Assembly (NCBI RefSeq): GCF_000278275.1
Contig: NZ_JH725147.1
Span: forward strand, 856,849-920,848
Origin: Bartonella tamiae Th239
GTDB taxonomy: Bacteria; Pseudomonadota; Alphaproteobacteria; Rhizobiales; Rhizobiaceae
Length of the DNA: 64,000 nucleotides
Direction of reading: 5' to 3'
Below are positions 1 to 6,906 of the stretch, piece after piece. The position numbers and the translations under genes are program-made. How positions within the stretch are numbered: position 1 is the first letter of the stretch; each line of letters starts with the position of its first letter. Under the pieces are notes generated by a model. The model was given only the letters and a program-made list of their open reading frames with translations, was not told the origin of the DNA and made no database searches.

Positions 1-363
1 TTTTCCGATGCGCTTTTTCGCGGTCAGGATCATTTCGGCATAGATATCGGCCAATGCATTGGTTGTTGTGCATAGATTTTCCAGAACTTCGGAGAGTTCG
101 GAATTTTCTAATCGCGCGCCACTGTTCATGACACGGGCCAATTGATTGAGATTAGTGCCAACGGCGCGCAATTGGAAGCAAAGCGCGTTGATGGATTGAG
201 AGATATGCGGGTCTACCAATGGCCCTTCACCTGCCGCCGTCAAAATCAGACGGCGGATAATGTGGGACAGATCTGCGTTGTGGGACGAGGCAAGTTCTAG
301 AAGTATATCTTTTTCATATTGGGAAAGGCGAATACGGACATTGGCATCTTTTGGTGATGCCAT
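1..363 (-). CDS. MobC-like plasmid mobilisation/relaxosome accessory protein (partial)
   Basis: This reading frame runs off the left edge of the window, so its C-terminus is not seen. Reading the minus strand from the ATG at 363, the protein begins MASPKDANVRIRLSQYEKD, a ribbon-helix-helix-like start. It continues through IIRRLIL to FQLRAVGTNLNQLARVMNSG, which matches the conserved 'LR..G.NLNQLAR' signature of MobC/relaxosome proteins. Such proteins bind oriT and help the relaxase open the DNA. A strong Shine-Dalgarno sequence (AGGAGAAAG) lies just upstream of the ATG. The relaxase would be expected further left, outside the window. The family call is made from the motif. The role in mobilising this island is inference. 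Confidence 0.8.
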   Translation of the reverse strand, partial: MASPKDANVRIRLSQYEKDILLELASSHNADLSHIIRRLILTAAGEGPLVDPHISQSINALCFQLRAVGTNLNQLARVMNSGARLENSELSEVLENLCTTTNALADIYAEMILTAKKRIGK

Positions 364-369
364 TGTTCT

Positions 370-388
370 TTCTCCTTTTGAAGGAGAA
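370..388. promoter_or_regulatory. Inverted repeat over the mobC ribosome-binding site
   Basis: The sequence TTCTCCTT - TTG - AAGGAGAA is a perfect 8-bp inverted repeat with a 3-base loop. It includes the Shine-Dalgarno sequence of the mobC-like gene that starts at 363 on the minus strand. In the mRNA it could hide the ribosome-binding site. In DNA it could be an operator for a ribbon-helix-helix protein. Both roles are inference. Confidence 0.45.
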
Positions 389-758
389 CAATATACCGGC
401 AATTTAGTTGATATCCATCATCACACCTTTTTTCGTGCGATAAAGCAATCTGAATATTGGAAGGTTATAAGCTCTTAAAAAAGCACTCGTGGAATACGAC
501 ACTATTTTTGGAATGATAGGCTCTATCAGTTGTTGTATATTTAGATGATACACGCATTTCATGCAACCCTAGTTTTGCAGAAAAGGCTTATTGGCGATTT
601 GTGTTAATTGGCTTCACTATGCTGGATGTTTTAGGTTTTGACGGGAAGCATATCCAGCGTTCATTCAGTAATTGGCGTAATGGCTAGGGGTAATCCCCCC
701 AATAAATAAAGGGATTTAGAAGTAGAATTTTCTCTTCATACTGATTGAGGAGATTTTG

Positions 759-1022
759 ATGAAGACGAGCAGATTTAGCGAAGCGCAGATCCTTTCCATT
801 ATTCGCCAGGCGGAAGGCGGTGTTCCTATATCCGAGCTTTGCCGGGAACATGGCATGAGCACAGCTTCTTTTTACAAGTGGTGGGCGAAGTATGGTGGGA
901 TGGATGCGTCGATGATCAGCCAGATGAAGGCATTTGAAGATGAGAACCGGCGGTTGAAGAAGATATATGCCGAGATGAGCACGCAGAACGAGTTGCTCAA
1001 GGAGGCGCTTGGAAAAAAGTGA
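759..1022 (+). CDS. IS3-family transposase OrfA (HTH subunit)
   Basis: The 87-residue protein starts [20 protein letters not shown] and carries the helix-turn-helix segment [20 protein letters not shown]. It ends with a leucine-zipper-like stretch (about residues 55-85) closing in ALGKK. This is the DNA-binding OrfA of IS407-type IS3 elements. The ATG at 759 is preferred over the TTG at 756 because GAGGAG lies at a suitable distance upstream. The gene ends in the motif GGA AAA AAG TGA, where the frame can slip into orfB. OrfA alone usually acts as a regulator, and the OrfAB fusion acts as the transposase. Confidence 0.92.
   Translation: MKTSRFSEAQILSIIRQAEGGVPISELCREHGMSTASFYKWWAKYGGMDASMISQMKAFEDENRRLKKIYAEMSTQNELLKEALGKK
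1013..1019 (+). promoter_or_regulatory. Programmed -1 frameshift heptamer A AAA AAG between orfA and orfB
   Basis: Six A residues and a G lie in the orfA reading frame as A-AAA-AAG, directly before the TGA stop. Slipping back one base continues reading at GTG (1019) into orfB. This is the standard slippery heptamer of IS3 elements, which yields the OrfAB transposase. Confidence 0.8.
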
Positions 1023-1840
1023 CGCGGCCATCTCAACGCCGGGAGATGGTCGGGAAAGTTGGGACATCACGTGGGGTGAGCATTGCATTGGCTTGCCGCA
1101 CCTTTGTTGTCAGCGAGACGTGTTATCGTTACAGCCCGAAGCTGAACGAGGAGAATGAGCAGATCGCCAACTTGCTGATCAAGTTGACGCGGGCACGCAA
1201 GAGCTGGGGCTTCGGGCTATGCTTTCTCTACTTGCGCCTGGGGCATCGCTGGAACCATAAACGGGTATACCGCATCTACCGCGAGTTGAAGCTGAACTTC
1301 AGGATCAAGCCACGCAAGCGCTTGAGGCGGAACAAACCGAATGCCTTGACTGTACCGGATGGGCCGAACATGGTTTGGTCCATGGATTTCATGGCGGATC
1401 GCCTGGAATATGGCAGGCCATTCCGGCTGTTGAATGTTCTGGACGATTTCAACCGCGAGGGGCTGGGCATGGAGGTGGACTTTTCCCTTCCTGCTGAGCG
1501 CGTCATCCGCAGCCTGAACCAGATCATCGACTGGCGCGGCAGGCCATCCGTGATCAGGGTGGACAACGGTCCCGAATATATCAGTGGTAAACTGAAGAAA
1601 TGGGCCGAAACGCAAGGAATTGCCTTGAACCACATCCAGCCTGGGAAGCCGCAGCAAAATGCCTATGTCGAGCGTTTCAATCGTACCGTCCGACATGAAT
1701 GGCTCGACCAATACATCATTGAGAGCATCGAGGAGGCACAGGAATTCGCCACACAGTGGCTATGGACTTACAACAATGAACGGCCCAATATGGTCATTGG
1801 CGGCATAACACCCGCACAGAAACTGAAAATGACCGCGTGA
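1019..1840 (+). CDS. IS3-family transposase OrfB (DDE integrase domain)
   Basis: The 273-residue protein has an N-terminal HTH_21-like region (about residues 45-105, ending in [10 protein letters not shown]) and an rve integrase core. The catalytic residues are visible: D in WSMDFMAD, D in [10 protein letters not shown], and E in [12 protein letters not shown]. The C-terminus ([19 protein letters not shown]) is the usual IS3 ending. The nominal GTG start overlaps the orfA stop, and the natural product is probably made by -1 frameshifting. The gene looks intact. It is more G+C-rich than the chromosome, in keeping with recent arrival. Confidence 0.93.
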   Translation: MTRPSQRREMVGKVGTSRGVSIALACRTFVVSETCYRYSPKLNEENEQIANLLIKLTRARKSWGFGLCFLYLRLGHRWNHKRVYRIYRELKLNFRIKPRKRLRRNKPNALTVPDGPNMVWSMDFMADRLEYGRPFRLLNVLDDFNREGLGMEVDFSLPAERVIRSLNQIIDWRGRPSVIRVDNGPEYISGKLKKWAETQGIALNHIQPGKPQQNAYVERFNRTVRHEWLDQYIIESIEEAQEFATQWLWTYNNERPNMVIGGITPAQKLKMTA

Positions 1841-1878
1841 ATTCTAATGAAAAACTCCCAAAAAATGGGAGGATTACC

Positions 1879-2790
1879 GATGTTTCACCCGTCTGGGCGT
1901 GAGCACGTATTCTCTTTACAGCTGGATGAAGCGTTTTGGCAGTTCGGCAAAAGCAATGGCTCAGGATGATCAATCGTCAGAGATCAGGCGATTGAAGCAG
2001 GAATTGGCCCGTGTTACCGAGGAGCGTGACATCTTAAAAAAAAAGCCACCGCGTACTTCACCAAGGATGCAAAATGAAGTACGCGTTTATCAAAGCGCAT
2101 CGTATGCAATTTTCTGTGCGTGCTATGCTATGTGCCTTATGCTTTGTGTCAATCCCAGTGGATTTTACGCATGGCTGAAGCAGCCACCACCTATATCAAG
2201 ACATATAAAGGATTTTCCTATCTGGCCGTTGTAATTGACCTATTCTCCCGGCGTGTTGTCGGCTGGTCGACGCAAGCGCGTCAAACAACAGAGCTTGTTT
2301 TACAAGCGTTACTTATGGCCGTATGGCGGCGCAAACCAACGCAACTGGTCATGATACATTCAGAATAAGGTTCCCAGTTTACCAGCATGGAATGGACGTC
2401 ATTCCTTAAGTGGCAAAATCTTGAACAGAGCATGAGCAGCTGGGGCAACTGGACATCTCTAAAAACCTATTTTTTGTAACAATGTGAGTAAGATTTCTAT
2501 CTTTTTAAACTCTATTTGTTCCGGATTATGCCTATTCTGGTTGTTGTTTGTTAAATTTCGTTTTCTGGCTGTCTAGGTTTATAGAGGCGTTCAACTGCCA
2601 CGATAATGCGGTTGCGGAGAGTTTTTTCAGTCTGCTCAAACGTGAACGCATTCGTCGCAAAACATATAAAACACGATAACAGGCAAGACAGGACATATTC
2701 GACTATATCGAGATGTTTACAATCCGCAGCGCAAACACTCTAAAAATGGTATGCTGTCACCAGCAAACTTTGGACAAAAATACATATTGA
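1879..2790 (+). pseudogene. Decayed IS3-group transposase (orfA/orfB remnants)
   Basis: Fragments of a second, unrelated IS3 element can be read in several frames. From 1890 there is an orfA part, RLGVSTYSLYSWMKRFG, followed by EIRRLKQELARVTEERDILKK; in another frame it closes with the normal ATAYFTKDAK ending. From 2073 comes an orfB start (MKYAFIKAHRMQFSVRAM), a frameshift, and then VNPSGFYAWLKQPP. A large internal deletion leads to KGFSYLAVVIDLFSRRVVGWS and LVMIHSE, followed by a stop where D is expected. After a foreign stretch of about 130 bases, CHDNAVAESFFSLLKRERIRRKTYKTR resumes near 2597 and decays by 2790. The start of orfA is missing, cut off by the intact IS at its left. It is non-functional. 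Confidence 0.85.
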
Positions 2791-3366
2791 ACACGATGGG
2801 TTTCCAACCAACTCGGGGCTATTCTGATTATCAGCACCAATGCCGACAAAGCGATCAAACTGTGTCATAGTCCCTTGCCTCTTTCTTATGATCCTGGGCC
2901 ATAAACACCATGCAACTTGTACGTGATCAAGAAAAGAGAAAATGCTACAAAGCTAAAAATCGTGCTTGAGGCACAAGAGGTGTACGGTATGCATCTTCCG
3001 TCATCTCATGTTAAAATAGCAGATGACGGGATCATTATACAACAACTCCAATACATAAGATGTGTCCATCTGGCGCACACGGCGCAGCAGGTATCTGTCA
3101 AGGTCTTGAGGGACACATTGGGGGATGATTTAAAGGGTACTTTAAAGCCACATTTAGTTCGGGTTCAGAAGTATTGATTCGCATGTAATCAATAAGGCCT
3201 TCTTTATATAAGAGGCGGTTTAATGCTGCACGCGATAATCATAGAATGCCCTATTGGCATTTTAGGACAATTTTATGGCGTATTTTCGGCTATTATGAAG
3301 TTTCAATCAATAGTAATTTTGTTTGGCCATTAATAATAGTGGTTTCTTTTAGAAGGTGTGAACAAA
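2791..3366. other. Non-coding stretch upstream of the RiPP precursor
   Basis: About 580 bases between the transposase wreckage and the precursor gene. I see no convincing gene. The only open frame (2917-3177) needs a TTG start, has no ribosome-binding site and resembles nothing I know. The last 150 bases are very A+T-rich and must hold the promoter of the peptide locus. AGAAGGTG before the ATG at 3367 is a good Shine-Dalgarno sequence. Confidence 0.5.
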
Positions 3367-3519
3367 ATGTCAAAACTCAAATCAGAAATTAACACAAACA
3401 ACCATAACAATGCCGCTGATGATCTTGTTGAACTCTCTGAAGCCACAATCAAGAAACTGGATGCAGCCGGCGGCAGAGGCCAAGGTTATGTTCGCTTCAT
3501 TTTCAGACGCAGTTTCTAA
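3367..3519 (+). CDS. Putative RiPP precursor peptide with aromatic-X-X core motifs (triceptide/XYE-like)
   Basis: A 50-codon gene too short for ordinary gene finding. The acidic, Asn-rich leader includes DDLVELSEATIKKLDAAGG (residues 18-36), a helical leader ending in Gly-Gly at residues 35-36. The presumed core is RGQGYVRFIFRRSF (37-50). It holds tandem aromatic-X-X units: Y41-V-R, F44-I-F and F46-R-R. Known XyeA-type substrates have a similar layout, in which a radical SAM enzyme joins an aromatic ring to the beta-carbon of the third residue. A good ribosome-binding site (AGAAGGTG) precedes the ATG, and a radical SAM/SPASM gene follows 84 bases downstream on the same strand. The gene is seen directly. 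Modification, cleavage site and activity are inference. Confidence 0.8.
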   Translation: MSKLKSEINTNNHNNAADDLVELSEATIKKLDAAGGRGQGYVRFIFRRSF

Positions 3520-3528
3520 TACTTAATT

Positions 3529-3565
3529 CAACGAGGCAACCATCCGATGGCTGGTTGCCTCGTTG
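3529..3565 (+). terminator. Perfect 14-bp hairpin between precursor and maturase genes
   Basis: CAACGAGGCAACCA and its exact complement TGGTTGCCTCGTTG flank a 9-base loop, nine bases after the precursor stop codon. The following sequence (TGATTTATG) is only weakly T-rich. It probably acts as a partial terminator or as an mRNA-stabilising end, giving more precursor than maturase. Such hairpins are common after RiPP precursor genes. Confidence 0.7.
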
Positions 3566-3603
3566 TGATTTATGATTAGACATGATACAGGGGTGACTAA
3601 ATA

Positions 3604-4782
3604 ATGAGCAATGTAGCAAGCAAGTTGAATGTTTTGGAAATCATCCTTAAGTTGACAGAACGATGCAATTTGAATTGCACATATTGCTATGTTTTCAACA
3701 AAGGAGATTATGACGAAACAAGCAGTCAGGCATTGATAAGTGATAATTCTGTTAATGATGTCATAGATTTCGTGTTAAATGCAATCGAAAGTTATGAATT
3801 AAAATTGGTCAGAATTATATTCCATGGAGGGGAGCCTTTACTCTATCCTAAGAAAAAATTTGATAATTTATGCAATTCTTTGAAGGCATTAGAATCAGTT
3901 GACACGTCAATTACGCTTAGCCTACAAACAAACGGGGTGTTGATTGATGAAACGTGGGTAGAGATATTCTCCCGCCATGATGTAACAGTTGGCATTTCTC
4001 TAGATGGCAACAAAGAAATGAATGACCAATACCGATTAGATAAGAAAGGTCGTAGTAGTTATGAGCGGTCTATAAAAGGATTAAGATTGCTACAAGAGTC
4101 GTATAATCAAAATAAATTTTCTCATTCTCCATCAATTCTGATGGTAGCAAATTGCGAGAATGACATTGATACCCTTTATGATCATGTATTTAATAATTTA
4201 GGAGTATCAAGTTTTGATATATTATTACCAGACGATAATTATTTAGATGAAAGCCGTCCAAGCGACGACCTTATGGGTAAATACTTTACTAGGTTATTAG
4301 ATTTATATCTTAATGATGAACGTGATGTATTCATCCGTTTATTCGATGCTCCAATTTACATACTCAACTCTAATAGCATGGACTTTCTAGGGTTTAGTGC
4401 GCGAGTACACAAAATGATGGTATCTCTTACTATCAATACTGATGGTTTATTGTATGTTAATGATGTCTTGAAGCCAACTGGCGCCTATTTAGCGAGCGCA
4501 ATCGGCAATATCAAAGACTTCAAATTAGAAGATTTTATGGCTAGCCAACAATACAAAATGTATATTTCTGCCACTGAATATGTGCCAAGCGAGTGTCAAG
4601 ATTGCATCTGGAGAAATCCTTGTTCGGGCGGTGCCTTGCAAAATCGCTATTCAAAAGAGAATGGATTCAGTAATAAAACGATTTATTGCGGAACCAATCG
4701 CAGCATATTATCAAGGGTATCGGAATATTTGATTATCAAAGGTGTTGATGAGTCGAAAATAATGAGTAATATCGGTTTATGA
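3604..4782 (+). CDS. Radical SAM/SPASM peptide maturase
   Basis: The 392-residue protein carries the radical SAM cluster motif C21-N-L-N-C25-T-Y-C28 in LTERCNLNCTYCYVF. The glycine-rich SAM-binding segment FHGGEPLLY follows near residue 73. The C-terminal SPASM region (about residues 320-370) has CQDCIWRNPCSGG and a final Cys in TIYCGTN, enough to bind auxiliary iron-sulfur clusters. The length fits peptide-modifying SPASM enzymes such as XyeB. An AGGGGTG ribosome-binding site lies nine bases before the ATG. The gene directly follows a small precursor gene, so the predicted job is cross-linking aromatic residues of that peptide in the cytoplasm. It is A+T-rich compared with the island genes around it. 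The enzyme class is certain; the exact chemistry is inference. Confidence 0.92.
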   Translation: MSNVASKLNVLEIILKLTERCNLNCTYCYVFNKGDYDETSSQALISDNSVNDVIDFVLNAIESYELKLVRIIFHGGEPLLYPKKKFDNLCNSLKALESVDTSITLSLQTNGVLIDETWVEIFSRHDVTVGISLDGNKEMNDQYRLDKKGRSSYERSIKGLRLLQESYNQNKFSHSPSILMVANCENDIDTLYDHVFNNLGVSSFDILLPDDNYLDESRPSDDLMGKYFTRLLDLYLNDERDVFIRLFDAPIYILNSNSMDFLGFSARVHKMMVSLTINTDGLLYVNDVLKPTGAYLASAIGNIKDFKLEDFMASQQYKMYISATEYVPSECQDCIWRNPCSGGALQNRYSKENGFSNKTIYCGTNRSILSRVSEYLIIKGVDESKIMSNIGL

Positions 4783-4831
4783 GATATAAAATTTCCTTGA
4801 TTTTAATAGTTATTTCGGATAAACTTAAATC

Positions 4832-5722
4832 ATGTATAGAATATACGCTTTATTATTTTCTTCCTATCTAGTAGTTTTTGCCAATAGTGCAGCCGCGGAT
4901 ATGATACGATTTCCTCTATCGTATGATGAATATGGAGCTCCAGTTGTTGAGCTAGAGGTGTCCGGAGAGAGGAAAAGATTCATACTAGACACTGGATTCG
5001 AATATACTATGGCCCTTGCCCCGGCGGATATAGAGAAAATGAATAGCTCTTTATTGGCACTAAAATCAGAGAGAGCAGTAAATGTAGCTGGACAAGTGAC
5101 ATCGGACAAACGATTTCTTTTTAAAAATTTTGAATCTAATCGCTTAAAAGTGTCGAACGCAATCATCATCGAGAACGCTAATTGGGCCACAACGGTTGAT
5201 GATAATGGTACAGTCAAAAGTTCCGATTCTTCCTCAATCAATATGGAATATTCCATAGCAGGTAGAGGGTTATTCAATGACTATCTAGTAATTTTTGATT
5301 TCAAACAAAACGAAATATTACTATATTCCGGTTCTGACCGTGAAAAATACATAGCTTCAAACGTCTTGAAAGAAATCGACGGTAGTATCAACAAAAAAGG
5401 AATTGAGATCAATGCTATAGTGGATGATAAATATGTCGTTTTAGTTCTTGACACAGGCTCAACAATGTCAGTGGTAAAACTCACCGGCTCTCATAAATAT
5501 GGTGTAACCGACGAATGTCATTGGCAATATCCTAATATCGTGGATAAATTCTGTTACGTTGGTTCATTTCAGTATGATTCAAAGAGTGCTGCATATCCAA
5601 TATTAGTCTGGAATCGTATTTTAGAAAACTTTGATACTGATGGGTTGCTTGGGATGGACAACATTAAAAGCACTATATTCATAATTGACTTTATTGATAA
5701 AAAGGTATATCATAAAGGTTAA
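4832..5722 (+). CDS. Exported retropepsin-like aspartic peptidase with two DTG motifs
   Basis: The 296-residue protein begins with a signal peptide (MYRIYALLFSSYLVVFANSAAA), so it is likely periplasmic. Two aspartic-peptidase signatures are visible: RFILDTGFEYTMAL near residue 50 and VVLVLDTGSTMSVVKL near residue 205. Later hydrophobic-glycine segments (GRGLFNDYLVIFDF and DGLLGMDNIKSTIFIIDF) look like the flap and closing strands of each lobe. This suggests a single chain holding both halves of the active site, as in bacterial two-lobed relatives of retropepsins. It lies 49 bases after the radical SAM gene in the same direction. No transporter or C39 peptidase is present, so this enzyme may remove the leader of the modified peptide. 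The fold call is fairly strong; the substrate is inference. Confidence 0.8.
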   Translation: MYRIYALLFSSYLVVFANSAAADMIRFPLSYDEYGAPVVELEVSGERKRFILDTGFEYTMALAPADIEKMNSSLLALKSERAVNVAGQVTSDKRFLFKNFESNRLKVSNAIIIENANWATTVDDNGTVKSSDSSSINMEYSIAGRGLFNDYLVIFDFKQNEILLYSGSDREKYIASNVLKEIDGSINKKGIEINAIVDDKYVVLVLDTGSTMSVVKLTGSHKYGVTDECHWQYPNIVDKFCYVGSFQYDSKSAAYPILVWNRILENFDTDGLLGMDNIKSTIFIIDFIDKKVYHKG

Positions 5723-5818
5723 ATTATCTAACGTATGTTCAAAAGCACACAAGCATCAGCGATTAGTCACTGAGTTATTATGTGGTAGTTTCCATCGTTA
5801 AGTGCAATACTTGGTTGT

Positions 5819-6394
5819 TTGAAGCATAATATGATATCTGTTCCAAATTCGTTTAGGGGCTGGCATAGAGTGGTGTTTGGAATTTCAGGCATTTTCGCGG
5901 CTGCAAGAGCAGAAACTTTGAATGTGACTTGGTGTCGTGATGAAAATACAGGTTATGTGGTTGAATTTGATTCGACGGTTAAACTTATTGATCTTAAAAA
6001 ATGGTTTGAATCCCGTGGTTTTAAGCCAAAAATTTTCTTTCCTGATGTTGAAGTCCATGAATTTAAAGATCCTCACCATCCGCGTTATGCTCCAAAACTG
6101 GCTGCTGTTGTAGGTGCATGGGAAGCTATTAAAGAAGCAGATCTAAACAAGACTGTTAAACAAACACTTGTAAAGTGGCTAAATTTAAATGCGGCTAAAT
6201 ATGAGCTTTTGGGTGAAGACGGCTTACCGAGAGCGAATATAATTCAAGAATTAGCAGGGATTGCCAATTGGGAACCTAGCGGAGGTGCTCCAAAGACCCG
6301 TTCCAAAGAAATTGCAGAAGATAAAAATACAGAAATTATGAGTGAAATGGATATTAAAAATGTCTTTGACGATGATTCAGAAATACCATTTTAA
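5819..6394 (+). CDS. Hypothetical island protein near the AlpA/primase module
   Basis: A protein of about 191 residues without a function I can name. The first codon is TTG (5819); an ATG at 5831 is equally possible, and neither has a good ribosome-binding site. The middle part (residues 90-155) has HPRYAPKLAAVVGAWEAI and later NIIQELAGIANWEPSGGAPKTR. I recognise this pattern from uncharacterised proteins of integrative elements and plasmids, but it carries no known catalytic motif. The C-terminus is very acidic and ends DDDSEIPF, a tail resembling single-stranded-DNA-binding-protein tips. The first 30 residues do not look like the rest and may be non-native, perhaps joined by the rearrangement that brought in the RiPP genes. 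Confidence 0.65.
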   Translation: MKHNMISVPNSFRGWHRVVFGISGIFAAARAETLNVTWCRDENTGYVVEFDSTVKLIDLKKWFESRGFKPKIFFPDVEVHEFKDPHHPRYAPKLAAVVGAWEAIKEADLNKTVKQTLVKWLNLNAAKYELLGEDGLPRANIIQELAGIANWEPSGGAPKTRSKEIAEDKNTEIMSEMDIKNVFDDDSEIPF

Positions 6395-6563
6395 CTAGGT
6401 TTATAATAATTTACCCCATGTTTTAACGCATTGATTTAACGTAAATATTTTCATTTTAGGGGATTTTTGTTTTAAAAAGCTTTAGAAATCTAGGTGAAAA
6501 GGCGGGGTAATTGACTGTTAAGTTTTCTTAACCTGCCCTGCTATTTTTCTGGAGCAATTCAAA

Positions 6564-6599
6564 TCATCTTTCATTTGTATTCAACAGATTGAAAGATGA
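6564..6599. promoter_or_regulatory. 10-bp inverted repeat upstream of and overlapping the alpA start region
   Basis: TCATCTTTCA and TGAAAGATGA form a perfect 10-bp inverted repeat with a 16-base spacer ending just before the ATG at 6604. It could be an AlpA operator or an mRNA hairpin limiting translation. A smaller palindrome, GTTAAG-TTTT-CTTAAC, lies about 50 bases upstream, so the whole 6395-6600 gap looks like a control region. Confidence 0.45.
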
Positions 6600-6603
6600 A
6601 AAA

Positions 6604-6804
6604 ATGAATATCATTGATGCCCTTTTAAGCGCACGTGAATGCGCGAAAATTCTTCAGATCAGCATCCCAACATTTTGGCGGCGTGTTGCAGATGGTACGG
6701 TGCCGCCTGCCATTAAAATCGGAGGTCTGTCTAAATGGCAACAGTCTGACATCGTTGGAGTGATTGAGAAAGCCAAGGCGCAACGCAATGTCGATGCCCA
6801 TTAA
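6604..6804 (+). CDS. AlpA-family helix-turn-helix regulator
   Basis: A 66-residue protein with a MerR-like winged-helix core: LLSARECAKILQISIPTFWRRVADGTVPPAIKIGGLSKWQQSDI. That is the AlpA/excisionase-type pattern used by phages and integrative elements to switch on excision or replication genes. An in-frame TTG at 6589 would add five residues; I prefer the ATG at 6604 because of its position after GAAAG. It sits directly ahead of the primase genes, as in many satellite-like or mobilisable islands. Control of the downstream replication genes, and possibly of an integrase outside the window, is inference from that layout. Confidence 0.85.
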   Translation: MNIIDALLSARECAKILQISIPTFWRRVADGTVPPAIKIGGLSKWQQSDIVGVIEKAKAQRNVDAH

Positions 6805-6906
6805 AGAAAAACCCCGCCATAGAGGGACGGGGCAAAGCTTTCTCAATTCAGACCTGAAGAATAGCAGAACCCGTCACATGGCGCAATGTCATGGAGACAA
6901 GAAACA

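Larger units (their letters stand above)
689..1878 (+). mobile_element. IS3-family insertion sequence (IS407-like group), apparently intact
   Basis: The element of about 1.19 kb carries overlapping orfA and orfB transposase genes. Its ends share an imperfect terminal repeat: GGTAATCCCCCCA at the left (from 689) and GGTAATCCTCCCA when the right end is read inward (from 1878). Each end also has a small hairpin just inside it: AATCCC/GGGATT at the left, CTCCCA/TGGGAG at the right. The length and two-frame layout are typical of the IS3 family. The flanks (AGG before, GAT after) show no obvious target duplication, so a neighbouring deletion or recombination is likely. The exact ends are uncertain by a few bases. 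Confidence 0.8.

Noticed and set aside
1217-1711. A 164-codon minus-strand open frame inside orfB of the IS
   Set aside because: It is the mirror of a well-supported transposase gene in another frame.
2810-2870. On the minus strand a short stretch reads MTQFDRFVGIGADNQ, which resembles the beginning of an IS110 transposase
   Set aside because: Only about ten residues fit and no DEDD motif follows; too short to call a remnant.
2917-3177. An 86-codon open frame upstream of the RiPP precursor
   Set aside because: It needs a TTG start, has no ribosome-binding site, matches nothing I recognise and lies in transposase debris.
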